From contig JAVHJL010000010.1 in the NCBI GenBank assembly GCA_036971715.1, positions 1,488,001 to 1,552,000 of the forward strand: DNA of 64,000 bases. The letters are read 5' to 3'. Position 1 is the first letter of the stretch. Every line of letters starts with the position of its first letter. Below the pieces are notes generated by a model that was not told the origin of the DNA, ran no database searches, and saw only the letters and a program-made list of their open reading frames with translations. The DNA is from Arthrobotrys musiformis (taxonomy: Eukaryota; Ascomycota; Orbiliomycetes; Orbiliales; Orbiliaceae). A program made the translations under genes and the position numbers. This document shows, in pieces, positions 23,803 through 35,377 of this stretch.

Positions 23803-25494
23803 CTAAATAGTGAGAGACTTTTCGAACGCGGCCTCGAGGGACTCAGTGGTAGCTGAAGTCTCTGGATGGTACGTCTTACCCGTAGGGTTGGTTAAATGTT
23901 TGGTCGGTTTTTTTGTCGCTGTTGAAGCGATCGGCCCATGATAATGGCGTTTTATTGTAAATGGGCTCTCTTCTTTGATTTGCGACCGCACTTGTTGTGC
24001 GGTAGCAGATCGATCGCTGTAGCCATGAGCTCGTTCGTTATCATACCACTGCAAATCCTCACTTTGAATATTTCTATCTCGCTCTTGATAATATGCGGGG
24101 CCTCGTTGTTCCGTATTTGTAGCCGATTGGGAATGTGTATCTACTCGTAAACGCCTCCCGCTTTGAATTAGAGGTCTTGGGTCCGAGTATTTCTGTTGAC
24201 TCTCGAGCTCCAAGGCCCCAGGGCCAAACGGTGATTGCAACTGATGTTCTTTGGCCGAGAAATGGCCGACATCACCGCGAGACCAGCCGACATCCAAATC
24301 GGAGTCGTATTCCTGAAGGTACGTGAACTTTTCAAACATATCCTCGCCCTCCGGGTCTTCGTGGCCATGATACCGATGGTTTGACTCGTAGGAAAAGCTA
24401 GAAGATACGGTGTCATCGGTTGATGAGCTGCCGGTGGGTCGATGGCGAGATTGCCGTTGGGGGGGTTCCGGCTCCCCGATGGCCTCGATGAAGTCGTCTA
24501 TTCGGGCATTACCAATTTCGTGGACATGCACATTTACAATATGCTGCCTTGCGTTGTCTTTCCGCGTAAACGGCCGTGTTGCATCTCGATGGCATTTCGA
24601 AACCTTGCAAATGTAGTTTTTGCTTGCTTTCGAGCCTCTGTGAATGGATTCCTCGTGCCTTCGAAGGTCCCTAGCCGTATGGAAACCTGCGGCGCACTCA
24701 CCACGGCCGCAATAGAATTTCCTAGCCCCATGGATACCTATATGCTTCCTGAAGAGACCCAAATTATTAGTTTATGTACCCTTTAAAACTTCAAAGCTAC
24801 GGGATAAAAAGATTTACCGTATCGAGTTCTTATCTGGACCGGCAAAACCGCAGCCTTCATGGGGACAGTAAATTATAGAGCCTGCTTCTTGATTGCCCCT
24901 GTGAGTGTTGTCGTCCTCAAATCGTCGAGCCTCGTATGCATAGTCATCGTCATACTCCGCTTCTTGGGAATAATGTGTAGCGCCTTGGCGAGTGCTTTTT
25001 TTCCTGTGATAATTCTGATGCCCTTCTACCCCATGTGGCATTCCCTCTGATGCGCGAAATTCGTGGCATGATTCCGCAAAATCATATCGGCCATCTTTGG
25101 ATGTCCTCGCGACATTCGGTACAGAGAATACCGGCCGAGAGGAAATTACGTCGAAATCCTTGTCTGCGAGATCGGGATTTTGCTCGGAACGTTTCCGAGT
25201 TCTGTGGGACCGCGACAGAACCGTACCCTCTGAGCTTGAATGAGCTGACGGATAGTGTTCGTAGCCGTGTTGTTCTTGTGGTATTCCGTACACCACAGAT
25301 GCTTGATTGGGATACCACGATGCACCTATTTGACCAGATGCATTGCAGATGCAATGCAACGGAAACATTAAAATCCGGCCGAACGAACCCCAGAATAAAT
25401 TATTTATCAAGATGGATAGCGTACCGTCATCGATAGAAGTATCAAGCCCAGCATTTGGATCCCACCACGGTTGGTTTGGATCAGATAAATTCAT
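23803..25494 (-). CDS. C2H2 zinc-finger protein, copy B
   Basis: Last exons 24818 leftward and 24748-23803 are joined by a 69-bp phase-2 intron (GTAAAT..TTCAG). A further in-frame intron 25424-25326 (99 bp, phase 1, GTACGC..AATAG) is likely in the 5' part, giving 507 residues; without it 540. The start at 25494 (MNLSDPN) is preferred, but an in-frame ATG at 25641 adds 49 residues. Three fingers follow in order: C-x4-C-x12-H-x3-H (CPHEGC), C-x4-C-x12-H-x4-H (CGRGEC) and C-x4-C-x16-H-x4-H (CKVSKC). The 69-bp intron splits finger 1 two codons before its first histidine. The C-terminal half is polar and disordered. Likely a nuclear DNA-binding protein; targets unknown. Confidence 0.85.
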
Positions 25495-25641
25495 ATTGGA
25501 AGTAAATTGGATATCCGAATTTGAGTATGAATATATTGTTGCCCCTGAACAATAGACTAATCTAGCGCTTGTTCTGCGCGCTAAAGCCCAGATTGGAAAT
25601 TCTGATTTCTTGCCGTTGGGTCGGTATTGGACAAGTGACAT

Positions 25642-26681
25642 TCGTCCTATTCTTCACCCACTATTTATACATATTAACTGCTCAATCAATCCTCCCAAAG
25701 ACGTACCCCTTTTTCTCGAATCATCTTTCAACATCGATCTTAGACTCATGCTTTCATTTTCCCCATACTATACCGACGTCGATGCAAAGGGCCACCCCGC
25801 CAGGCGGATTGTGCTATGGCAACAGTATTAGTCCAATCAAGCTCGATCAAGGCAACAATTCAGGCCCGGCACCCGAATTGGGAAAATTTGGTATACCTGA
25901 TCCTTGCAAACCTCTCACTGGAACCCTGCCGCTCCGCCTGGCGACATCGCATCGACGAATCCTCAAAATTCTTCTGCTAATTGGTAAGCGTGGGTTGTGG
26001 TCCCAAAATGGTTCGAAAAGGGGGCCGCGACAGAATCCAATAAATAGTCATGTTTATTTTTTTTGGCGGCGCTGAGAAACTTCCCGGTTTTCGACGTCCC
26101 CGAGCCGTTTTACGGAATGAGGACAAGGTTTGAAGGTCTCCATATATTTTGGAGCTTTTCCCGCCCTTGCCTTGCCTGCCAAGTTGATATATTTAGATCC
26201 TTCACCCGTTCCTGGTTCAGGGTGCTCGCACGGCTGGTATTTTCAAGACCCAGTTAGAGTTATGGACAGACTATATCGATATCCGGAGCTTATATAGCAT
26301 AGTATATAAATTTGTACGTATATAAATAATCAGGGGTAACACAGGCTCAATATAGCCATGGCTCAAACCGCGATCCAGTAAATGCGACGTATACAAATAG
26401 ACCCACAAGACATGGTCTCAAAACCGATTCGTTAACATGTGCGATTAGTAAAGCCGATATCCCAAGCGCATTGATAAACAATAATAGGCCAAAGCAAAAC
26501 AAAGAAATAAAAACACTCAATACATAGCTTCCGGCGAAAACAAAAAACAAAAAAAAGAAGAAGCAAAACACGATGAACAATATATGCCCCTGAATACGGA
26601 TGAGTACGACGGATAAAAAATGTTGAGCCAATTGTCAAAGGAAAGATTCTCAAAGCGTCAAAAGAAGAAAAACCGTGTTAC
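25642..26681. other. intergenic between C2H2 copies B and C
   Basis: Promoter of copy B and 3' region of copy C. A-rich runs around 26,520-26,570. No supported gene. Confidence 0.5.
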
Positions 26682-28452
26682 TCAGATACGCATCTTAGCA
26701 AAACCGGCCAGCATGTCGATATCAAACAAACTGGAGGGATCTATTGGCGGCGCAGTTCCGTTCTTTTCGGCTTTCGCCATTTGTTCCCAAATATCCATTG
26801 CCTGATCGAGGGTCTCTGCAGGAGTATCTGGTTGAGCAAAAGCGAGGGCGGCCGAGGACATCATGAGTTGTTGTTGCAAAACTATGCATGCGCGTTTGCA
26901 CAAAGTTAGTGTAAATTCTCCGAACTCTGAGATTTCCAAAAAAGAACTGGGCGACGTACGCTTGAATTGCTCATCCGGCTCTGGATGTGCGGGTGGGAGA
27001 CTTGAGTCAACGGAGGCCTTAATTTCTCCTGGTTCCGAAGTGCTGCATTTGTTGCCTGGCGGCTGTGTGGGTTGACCCGAGGAATTTACCTTCGTCAGAT
27101 TGATGCTCTGACGTTCTTCCTGCAGATTGGTGAATTCCGCGAGAACATCTTCTGACTCTTTGCTCTTAGCGCTCTTGTGACCAGCGGCAGGAGGAACTCT
27201 GTCGGTTGCACTCGGCTTTGCGGGCGGCTTTGGCAGTTTCTTCGGGTCGTCCCTTTGTGCTGTTGATTGGGTTGACTCTTCCACGATTTCCGGAACAGCA
27301 TCGCCTTCAATATCTATATCAATCTCTTCGATGACCTTCTCAGCCTCTCCAAGCGTATTTTTAATTCCGTGAACGCCAACAACATGCTGTCTAGCATTGT
27401 CTCGCCTGGAGAAAGGCTTCGCTCTTCCGCGTTCACATTGCGCGATTTTGCAAATGAACGACTTGCGTCGCACTCTAGACCCGATGACTCCAGTCCCCAA
27501 CTTTCTATGTTTGGTATCTGTATGCCGTCTCAAGTCGCGCTTGGTGTGGAATCCGATATTGCAGCCTTCAAATTCACAGAAGTACCGGCGAGGTTGATGC
27601 ACATACATATGTTTCCTAAAATTAAAGGGTTCTTTCGTAAGCTCTCAAGCACGCCAACAGTTTCAGAACGCCATCTGAAGATCCAATATACATCTGCAAG
27701 GGGCATTGTACGGAAGAGTCATACCGCAAAGAAGTTTTGTCCCTGCATCCGACCCCGCAGCTTGTGCATGAGAAAGGCATCTCCTCGCTAGGCAGAACCC
27801 CCCTTCGAGGGACCTTTTTGCCCGCATCAACTCCTGCCTCCCCGGATTGTTCTTTCTCCTTCAGCGGTCCCTGAACCCCTTGTCCGCCCCGAGGTTTGGT
27901 CTCCTCTAATTTTGATAGAAGTGTGCGCTCCGCCGGCGCGGTCGCCGCCTCCACATCATCATAGACAGTGGCTTTTATGCGAGACACTTTATCCATAAAT
28001 ATTTCGGTCAGTTGGGCCTTACGAGAGTAGTCCGTCTCGGAAGTCAACAACTTATGTTGCTCCAACAGAGGCAATGCCTTGAAATCTGCATCGCGAAATC
28101 CAGAGAAATTCTCGCCCATGTTATTATTGATCCTGTGGGGGTCTGATTCACTAAGCGCATTTGTGGATACACAAGGACTAGAGTCGCGACTGTCGCTAAG
28201 AATATAGTTTTGCGAATTGGGCGAAGCGACGTCACTTTCCCCCCACGCAGAAGGTTCTTGTACAGGAAGCCCTTGCATCGCTTTCAAGTTATTTATATCA
28301 AAGGTCCATGGATAGGTATCGTTATAAATTGTGCGTTGTTGTGGTATTTGTTGGAATTGGAAGGATTCGGATTCCAGCGGGAGGCTCAGGAGGTTATCGT
28401 ACATCCATGGGGGAGGAGAATCTGGCAAGATACCTGTCAGGTACCGCTTCAT
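26682..28452 (-). CDS. C2H2 zinc-finger protein, copy C
   Basis: Exons 28452-27725 and 27615-26682 give 553 residues; the 109-bp phase-2 intron (GTATGA..TTTAG) splits finger 1 at the same position as in copies B and D. An alternative start is the ATG at 28404. Fingers: C-x2-C-x12-H-x3-H at about 229-249 (CTSC), C-x4-C-x12-H-x4-H (CEFEGC) and C-x4-C-x16-H-x4-H (CKIAQC, then FSRRDNARQH). Upstream of the fingers is a helical segment, FKALPLLEQHKLL, resembling the one in copy A. Downstream are acidic and Lys/Pro-rich stretches and a hydrophobic helical region near the end (about the last 80 residues). Probably a nuclear regulator; no target can be inferred. Confidence 0.86.
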
Positions 28453-30599
28453 ACGAAGGGGGGCTATGCCCCCGGAATAGTACACCGGGATTCGAATATA
28501 AACCAGAGAGTCCTAAACTACTAACCTGCGCTCGACGAGCCCATCAACGCCCACATATTCTGAGCGTCAGACACATCCACAACCTGGTTTTCCGACTGTG
28601 TTGGCTTAACTCTTCCCATTTCGAGCTGCTAGCGCAACCTTTAAGCCGCAGATGTCGGGGGATTGAACACGTGGGGAATAGTGGGGGCGGGGGTTGCCGT
28701 CCAAAGATGTATGTTGGGGGTGCTTGTAATAAGCCGCGCGTGCAAAGATGTTTCTATGATATAGAAACAAGGAGCTAGGTTGGAAAGGTTGTCGTTGTAG
28801 TCCTTCACACCATGATCTTCTCCGAATGCTTCGACTGCACGTCCTTAATAGTTCCTCACAGCCGCTATCTTATCTCGGAAGTGTGGGAGTTTAGACGAGG
28901 AACATTAACAGGATTTCGTTTCAGGCCCGACGCATGAACTCTTTTTATATGGCCACTCTGACTGAGACAAGCAAACTCACCCCCAGCCATTCCGCCTCAC
29001 TTTTTCGGTTTTACCTCGCAGGAAATGTGAGGGGTCCTTACCTTTTTCATGCATCACACACATTTGCACCGTTTTCGGAATTTTTTTGTAATGTGGTATT
29101 TGTATGAATTCATATCGTCTCCGCGATGTCAACCAATCCTCAATTGAGGCTTAAAAAAAAGCACAGGGATCATCATGAAGATGGTGCAAATGTCAAATGC
29201 AAGGATTACTAAAAATTCGTTATCAACCGGGTCTGTGCCATATCAATACGTGCGCTGACGTTGTGCTCGTCCGATCTCGATAGTTTGATATATATCCTTT
29301 GGGTACGTGGGCGGCGCGGAATCTAAAGATCCTTTGATATGATATTATAATTTTCTAGATTATGCAATTATGTCAATCAAATGCGGGGCTGCGCACATGC
29401 ACAGCGCTCTCGCGACGAAAAACCGTTGGAATTATGTACAGCCGCATCCTCTTTTTCTTCAAGCCCACTATATATGTATACAGCGGGAATATGGTCAGGA
29501 TAAGTGGGATTCTAAATTGCTAATATTGGGTCTGGATTCGAAATAATCTAATATTGAAATTGTGTGGCTCTGTAAACATATATCAATATGTTGATGTATC
29601 AATATATATTACACGTAAGAGTCTTTCTGGGTGCAGGTTTACAATGCGAGGGTTGCTCCTCTCCCTCAGGAGCGCCTGATATCGTCTATGTGGTTACTCA
29701 CTCGTGTGTACGTGCTTCTCGGTATGTATATGTTGACTTACGTCCCCTATTTACTCGGTCTCGAGGGAGCGCCTGGCCTCGAGACTAGTCTTGAGGCTAA
29801 TTTACCCGTAGCTGACAACGCTTACGTATACACCCAGCTAGTCGCACTATATTCCAAGTTAGCGACGTATGCGAGCGAGTGATCACTACTGATCGCGAAC
29901 CGATATCGGTGCCATCGTGCGATCAATTGATCAATGCCAAACTTTTTAAATTAATTTCATGGTGATAGATTTACACAAAAATTCAAAAAAACATATTGCT
30001 TCCTCTAGTCACCAAAATTGACTCCTGCATAGGAACCTGAAATTTATATCTATATTCGTCATCTGCGCAATATATATACTCGTATCGTGATATATGTTGG
30101 CAGTTGGAAGGACAAATCTGCTGGGAATCGAACTCGGAACATTCATACTATAACCAAAATAACCATATTGTAATATATCTAGATGTCTACACCTCGCTTA
30201 GCTAAGTAATAGGCAACCTTGATATCTCGCATGCAGCCGGCCTCCCCGTTGTAACGTTAACATATCGCGATCACCTATTCTAGTTTCCTTAGACGGACTC
30301 CTAATTCTTCTGCCTATTGCCCTGATGTCATGCATTTTATAGGCATCTCGAATATCCCTTCCACAGTCTTTGCAAAAAGTTTCTAGTTGTTGACATGTTA
30401 ACATTTTATTGCAGCGGACTTGCAAGCTTGCGGTCAATGTAATTTCGAGGATCTAGCTTCTATAGATCTAATAACTCTCTATACAGCTTCGATGGGACTT
30501 TCAAAAATGACTTCGAATCAGTCCTTATGAACCTGGTCCGAGTTGGAATAAACTACAATACTCGAAACTGATTCTAAAACCCTTAGCAGCCTTCTGATT
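28453..30599. other. intergenic, 5' of C2H2 copy C
   Basis: Two kilobases of AT-rich sequence between copy C and the 3' end of the CorA-like gene. Small frames around 29,588-29,882 are not supported as genes. GTCTCGAG/CTCGAGAC motifs occur near 29,759-29,785, similar to the inverted repeat at 57.4 kb. Confidence 0.5.
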
Positions 30600-32022
30600 T
30601 CAGGGATCCGGGACCGGCTTCCTTCCAGCTCTGAACCTGGTACCGGTAAGGCGGGATTTCATCTCCACATTCAAGCCTGCCTGTCGTTCTTCATCGATCC
30701 CTCTACTTCCACTCGCACCCTTTCCGCTAGTCTTGTACCGTTTGATAATCTCACTAATGCCAGCCCAGATCCTCCAAGCCCCAAAAGTGACCGCTAATAA
30801 AGAAACGCTAAGAATAATAAATGCCCATACACCTTTTTGGCCCTCATCGCCGGTGATTGGGCGCAAGTTCATCCCGTATATCGTCTTTATTGTAAAATAA
30901 ATCATCAGTACAGTCATTTCCCGTCAACCTCGAACTTCCCGTTCTGCAATAGAGATTAGGTACTAGTAAAATTTAGAGCTTTACTCACAGCGGCTAGGGT
31001 TATCGGCAGGTATATGAATGTGAGAGAGGTAATCCGTTGGAGGCTTAAGGCAGTTTTATTAGCTGCCTTTGCCTCCGCTATAGCGGCGCGGGAGTCGTAG
31101 AGGTTCGCCAAGCTGAAAACCTAGAATGTGGTAATACATTCGTAGTACTTAGCACTTTTGAGGGTTATGAATCATATCGAACATCTTAGATACAACATAT
31201 ATACGTGATGCACTCGATATACACATATGTAACCTCATTCCCAGACGTATACGGAAAGAAAAGTTGGGGAAGAATCTTACAAGGCTATTAAGTAGTTTTG
31301 TTTTCTCGGTGAGGTTATCTATAATGTCGAATTGATCGTCGTAACGAGTTTGCATCTCTTTCAAACACTCTTCGTTGTACACTCTTAATTCAGGGCCCTG
31401 TTCCTTTAATTTAGACCGTATAAATGGGTGGTTTGGCACATCCTTTGCAATTCCGGATGCTGCAACGATGCGACGCCGTATCGGCACTCGAATACTCAGG
31501 AGCTCGTATAACTCTTTCGTAGCCTTGATTTGGAATTCAACCGTCCTAGTTTGCTCCTCATCCGAGGTCAGCTAAAGATTATTAGTGTTAGCCTCAGATC
31601 CAATAAATTTATATAAAAATGCCTTTGGTGATATATAGTATAAATTGATGTATATTTTATTTTCAAGGCTTTTGGCTGAGCAAATTTTATCATGATACTA
31701 ATTTCGGCCGCCTACCTTATCGGCGAGCGACTGCAGGTGACCTTCTACGTCGTAAAGGAATATGAGCGAATAAAGTGAAGTGACACGAAGGAAGCTTGAG
31801 ATGATATGGCTAGTAAAGATACTCAAGTTAGAGGCACCAAAAGAGGTCTTCTCTGTCGATTTCGAAAATTCTGACTTCAACGCCGAAGCAATTTCGTGAT
31901 CAGCCGGGTCCACTAGTACAAGCGCATAACCCTCGATCTCGGGATACCACGTGTCACCGCTTTCAGAATTCGAAGTGATAAAGAGGGAGATACGCGAGGT
32001 GAGCCATTGGTACTTATGTCGC
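30600..32022 (-). CDS. CorA-like Mg2+ transporter family protein (5' end unresolved)
   Basis: Minus-strand exons about 32022-31716, 31571-31281, 31120-30989 and 30884-30600 join in phase 0 through introns of 144, 160 and 104 bp. Joining the last two recreates LPITLAATIYGMN, the end of the first membrane helix followed by the GMN signature of CorA-type magnesium channels. The second helix (VWAFIILSVSLLAVTF) and a basic tail follow. The preceding exons hold the long helical region (SLYSLIFLYDVEGHL, then KTKLLNSLVFSLAN) usual in fungal CorA-like proteins. The first listed exon has no in-frame ATG and needs an upstream exon. A likely one is 32341-32269 (PPQFFASS, donor GTAAGT), but its phase does not fit directly. 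Either an exon is missed or the 5' part is broken. Confidence 0.7.
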
Positions 32023-32622
32023 CTCGATCATTATAGCTGGTGTATCGAGGAGAATTTTTGGATTTGGTGGTTTCCATGGGGGTCTTCGCACTGTGATTAT
32101 ATTGTCTGAAAAACTCAAAGCTAAAGTGTAGGGCTACGAAAATTGGTAGCTATAATTAATCGCTCGGTTTTATATTCATCGAATTCAATTTGGCCTCCTT
32201 TGAGGGAAAAGGGTCCCAGAAAAAGAAGAGAGGAACCGTGCGTTTGGCCAATTGGTCGTAACTTACAAGGTTGTGTTCCTTCGTCTTTCTGGAGAACTGA
32301 ACTCGAGGCGAAGAACTGTGGTGGTATTTTTTTCTTAGATTGACCTTTCAATCCCTTTTCAAGTTGTAGAGGTGATGCAGTTAAAACGATCCTTGAGTTT
32401 AGGGTTCAAGTTAATTAGAATAAATATATCCTGTGTTAAATCCTCGCCTGCCTATGGAAGGCGGGACTTGGCCAGAGGATTTAAACACCCACTCGACTCT
32501 ATACCGGTCACTCCTACCTCTCTATGCAATTCCATTATATTAGAAATTCGCAATATATTAATAATGGTCGATATAACACTCAAGGCTGCACCCTAAAGTT
32601 GGGTAACTGGAAAGCCAGTTTC
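32023..32622 (-). other. probable 5' exon(s) of the CorA-like gene, not resolved
   Basis: Contains a coding-like segment about 32341-32269 on the minus strand (PPQFFASSSVLQKDEG) that ends at a strong GTAAGT donor. An open segment near 32098-32018 follows. I could not connect these to the downstream exon at 32022 in a single frame. Confidence 0.4.
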
Positions 32623-32901
32623 CTAACTTACCCAGAATTTGCCATTGTCCAGGTAGAAGTCATCTAGAGTTTGCAAACGTTGCTGGACCTCCTGGTACTC
32701 GACATCCTTATAATTATAGCCACTCCATGGACTGAGGAACCATTCCAGAACCAATGCTTTCCCTCCCGATAGTAGATAGCAGTGATCACAGAGGCGATCC
32801 GCATCACTTGTCGCACGCCCTGCTGAATGCCGTAACTCTCTCTCCCCGTTATGATCACATATTCTGCATTTATCTTGTTGAATCAGTGGTTCTAGATCCA
32901 T
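32623..32901 (-). CDS. small CxxC..CxxC protein or first exon
   Basis: Minus-strand frame of 92 residues beginning at an ATG. It has two cysteine pairs, C12-x2-C15 and C38-x2-C41, a zinc-knuckle-like arrangement, then a Trp-rich segment (WFLSPWSGYNY) and a polar helix. The last codons overlap a perfect GTAAGT donor after GKFW (32631 downward). This suggests an exon that continues; a phase-0 acceptor (CTTTAG) occurs about 40 bp downstream in the direction of transcription. It may be the first exon of the CorA-like gene or a separate gene. I do not recognise the fold. Confidence 0.4.
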   Translation of the reverse strand: MDLEPLIQQDKCRICDHNGERELRHSAGRATSDADRLCDHCYLLSGGKALVLEWFLSPWSGYNYKDVEYQEVQQRLQTLDDFYLDNGKFWVS

Positions 32902-33841
32902 CCCCGCTTATATACGCCGTAAATAGGTTATGTGTCGTCGTAATCGATGATTGCACGTGTGTTTGGGTCTATAATGCTTCGCCAACGGTATGCCTGTTGC
33001 AGCTTCGAGGTGGAGACTTTCACATATATATTATGGTTAATTATGTACGAAAAGAATGAGCTGTAATTGATTTTCGAATTTGGTCTGATTTATAGAAAAT
33101 TATGATTGCCACACCAAGCTCTAGTCTGGGGAACGCTCTCCTTTGCCTTGGTCCGAGCCCTCTCGGTATTTAGTCCGCTATGAAGCTAGGCAAGCCAACA
33201 TTCTAGCTATATATCTCGTCACGGATACTTACACTGAAGCCTTCCTGCAAAACAATGCATGTCCACGTGCACAGCCACGGCAGACAACTGTACAGCTGCA
33301 ACACTTCGCCTTCTAACGTAGCCCATCGATTGTTGCATTGCATGCAGTGTGATTCAAAATCTTCAGCCTGTTAACGTTTTGAATCAAGTCTTGGCCTTGC
33401 GCAAACGTAAAATATGTATCCGAGAAGAGTTAATTATGCTATATGGCTTCTTCCAGGCGTTTTTCTTTTCCAATTTATTGGTACGATTGGTGATACAAGG
33501 CATACAAGACTTAAGACAAGGCACGCAATCTCAGAACTTTCCCTCTACCACATACCTTACAACCGTCCAATACCGCGTAGCCTAGTTTTGAGATCAACAA
33601 TATATACTCAATAATTAATTATAATTGAAACGCTAATATTAAAAAATACCACACAACTCCGATGACCACAGAATTATTACCTATGAACAATAAGATCGAG
33701 TCCCGCCCGGCGTAGAAGACCTGTTGTATTTTAACCAGACAACACAATCCCAACCTAATCCAAGCCTCGATGCAATCCAGCCCTGAACAAGTATATAGAA
33801 GTACCCTCGAGGGTATAAGATATACCCAATGAGGAAACCAG
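32902..33841. other. intergenic
   Basis: AT-rich spacer between the CorA-like region and the 3' end of the glycosyltransferase-like gene. No gene or clear regulatory site seen. Confidence 0.5.
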
Positions 33842-35377
33842 CTACTTCCTCCTCCTCCAAATCTTCTTCGGCCCCATCATCTTCCTCTTATTATAACACG
33901 CCTCCCAACTGGAGTACCCCGACTGATCATGCCACTTCGTCAACAACTCCAACTGTCTGGGAAAAATCTTCCTATTCGCCTTCTGGAATATAGTCTCATA
34001 CGGGTGCAAACTCGTTCCGAAGTACCGTTTATCCCCCAGTACCTCGCCGTGCATACACGTTTGCGTGTAGTTGGGGGAGGATCGGAAGGACGACATGAGG
34101 ACCGTAACGTTATATCCAGCATTGAGCATGGTTTGAGCAGCACGTTCCTCCGCACCCACGGCTTTCCAGAAAGTCGGGAAACAGTGGTTTAGGACGGGGA
34201 GGAGGACTTGGAGGCCTATTCTGTCTGTGGCGTAGAGCATCGAATGCATTACTTTGCGCTTTCCCTTATCAGCATTGCAGCGCATTGTCATGCCCACCAA
34301 CTACACACGCTATGTTAGTCAACACATCCCGACAACATACATGCAACAAATTGACGGGGTAGGATGGAAGAGGGCCTAGTGGTAAGACTCGGTCCTCTCT
34401 GCAGGCTAAGCTTTCCTATGTGGCCAGCATGCACTGGAATATCGGTATGAAGAACCATAAAGCATGTATGCAGATTACATACCTTGTTAGTGTCACTAAG
34501 CTGATCGAGGTACGCATCGCTCCAGCACTCCTTGCTCCACGTTGGTAAAAACGGTCCACGGATAGATGCATTCATCATTATGAACCGGTTGTACTTCTTG
34601 ATAAGAGTACTATTATTAGCTGTCAGAACCTCGGCGTGGGAACCCAGGTCGAAACAGGTATTATTCCTCTGGATGATTTGAATGTTTGGCGCGATGGGGA
34701 TGTGGTCGATCAGATCCGTTTTCCCATTAATGATGAAAATGAAGTCCGCTTGGGCGTGGAGGCCGTGTCTTATGAAGAAGATGGCGTTCTGGCGAGCGTT
34801 CTCGGTCTCGAAATAGACGTATGTTATCAGTGGACGATCTTCATCGTCGTCTCCTATCCTTGACATGATGTCATCTTCCTCTTCGTCCACGACGCCTTCT
34901 TCCAAGACAGCGACATCAGTATTGTTCGTTGCTGTCGAGTTAAAGCCTGAGTCGTATGTCGAATTCGACGGCACCGCGGACTATTCAATAATCATTAGGC
35001 CCCCAATACCCTAACTGTAAAGCAAAGTGTAAAGAGGGGAAGCAACTAACCTTCAACCCTTGATCCTCTTGCATCCTCTTCGCCTCAAGGTTATACAAAG
35101 TAACACTAGTCCCCAAATGAAAGCCGCAAGCGAACACAAAACCGACTCCGACCAGAATCCAAAAAATCGGTAAAACCCTTATAAAGGCCTTCTTCCACAA
35201 TATTCTCCTAGTCCTTGAGGATATCGAGGGGTCGAATAGGCCTTTTTCTAATCTTAGGTCGTTGCTGCTGCTGCTGCTTTCGGGACTACCGGGGAGTTCA
35301 TCGTCCGAAGTATTAGATGTTCCCGAAACCATCGAATACCCTCTTGAGGTTTTCAGAAAAGGAAGTGTAGTCGCCAT
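33842..35377 (-). CDS. type II membrane protein, glycosyltransferase-like
   Basis: Three exons, 35377-35051, 34980-34483 and 34300-33842, give 427 residues; introns of 70 and 182 bp are both in phase 0 (GTTAGT..ATAG and GTATGT..GTAG). A short Ser-rich cytosolic tail precedes one membrane helix at about 66-89 (RVLPIFWILVGVGFVF), giving type II topology. The lumenal part contains HGLHAQADFIFIINGK, NTCFDLGSHAEVL, MNASIRGPFLP and LHPYETIFQKANR. These belong to a fungal family I recall as glycosyltransferase-like and Golgi-located; the donor sugar is not known. Joining exons 2 and 3 recreates NKLVGMTMRC, supporting the model. Several N-glycosylation sequons (NST, NNT) lie just after the membrane helix. 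Confidence 0.85.

Noticed and set aside
29588..29882. Small hydrophobic frames in the spacer 5' of C2H2 copy C
   Set aside because: Overlapping frames in two registers with no coding signal.
30112..30141. tRNA-like T-arm (GGGAATCGAACTC)
   Set aside because: A T-stem can be drawn, but no matching acceptor stem, anticodon arm or D-arm is found at the right distances.
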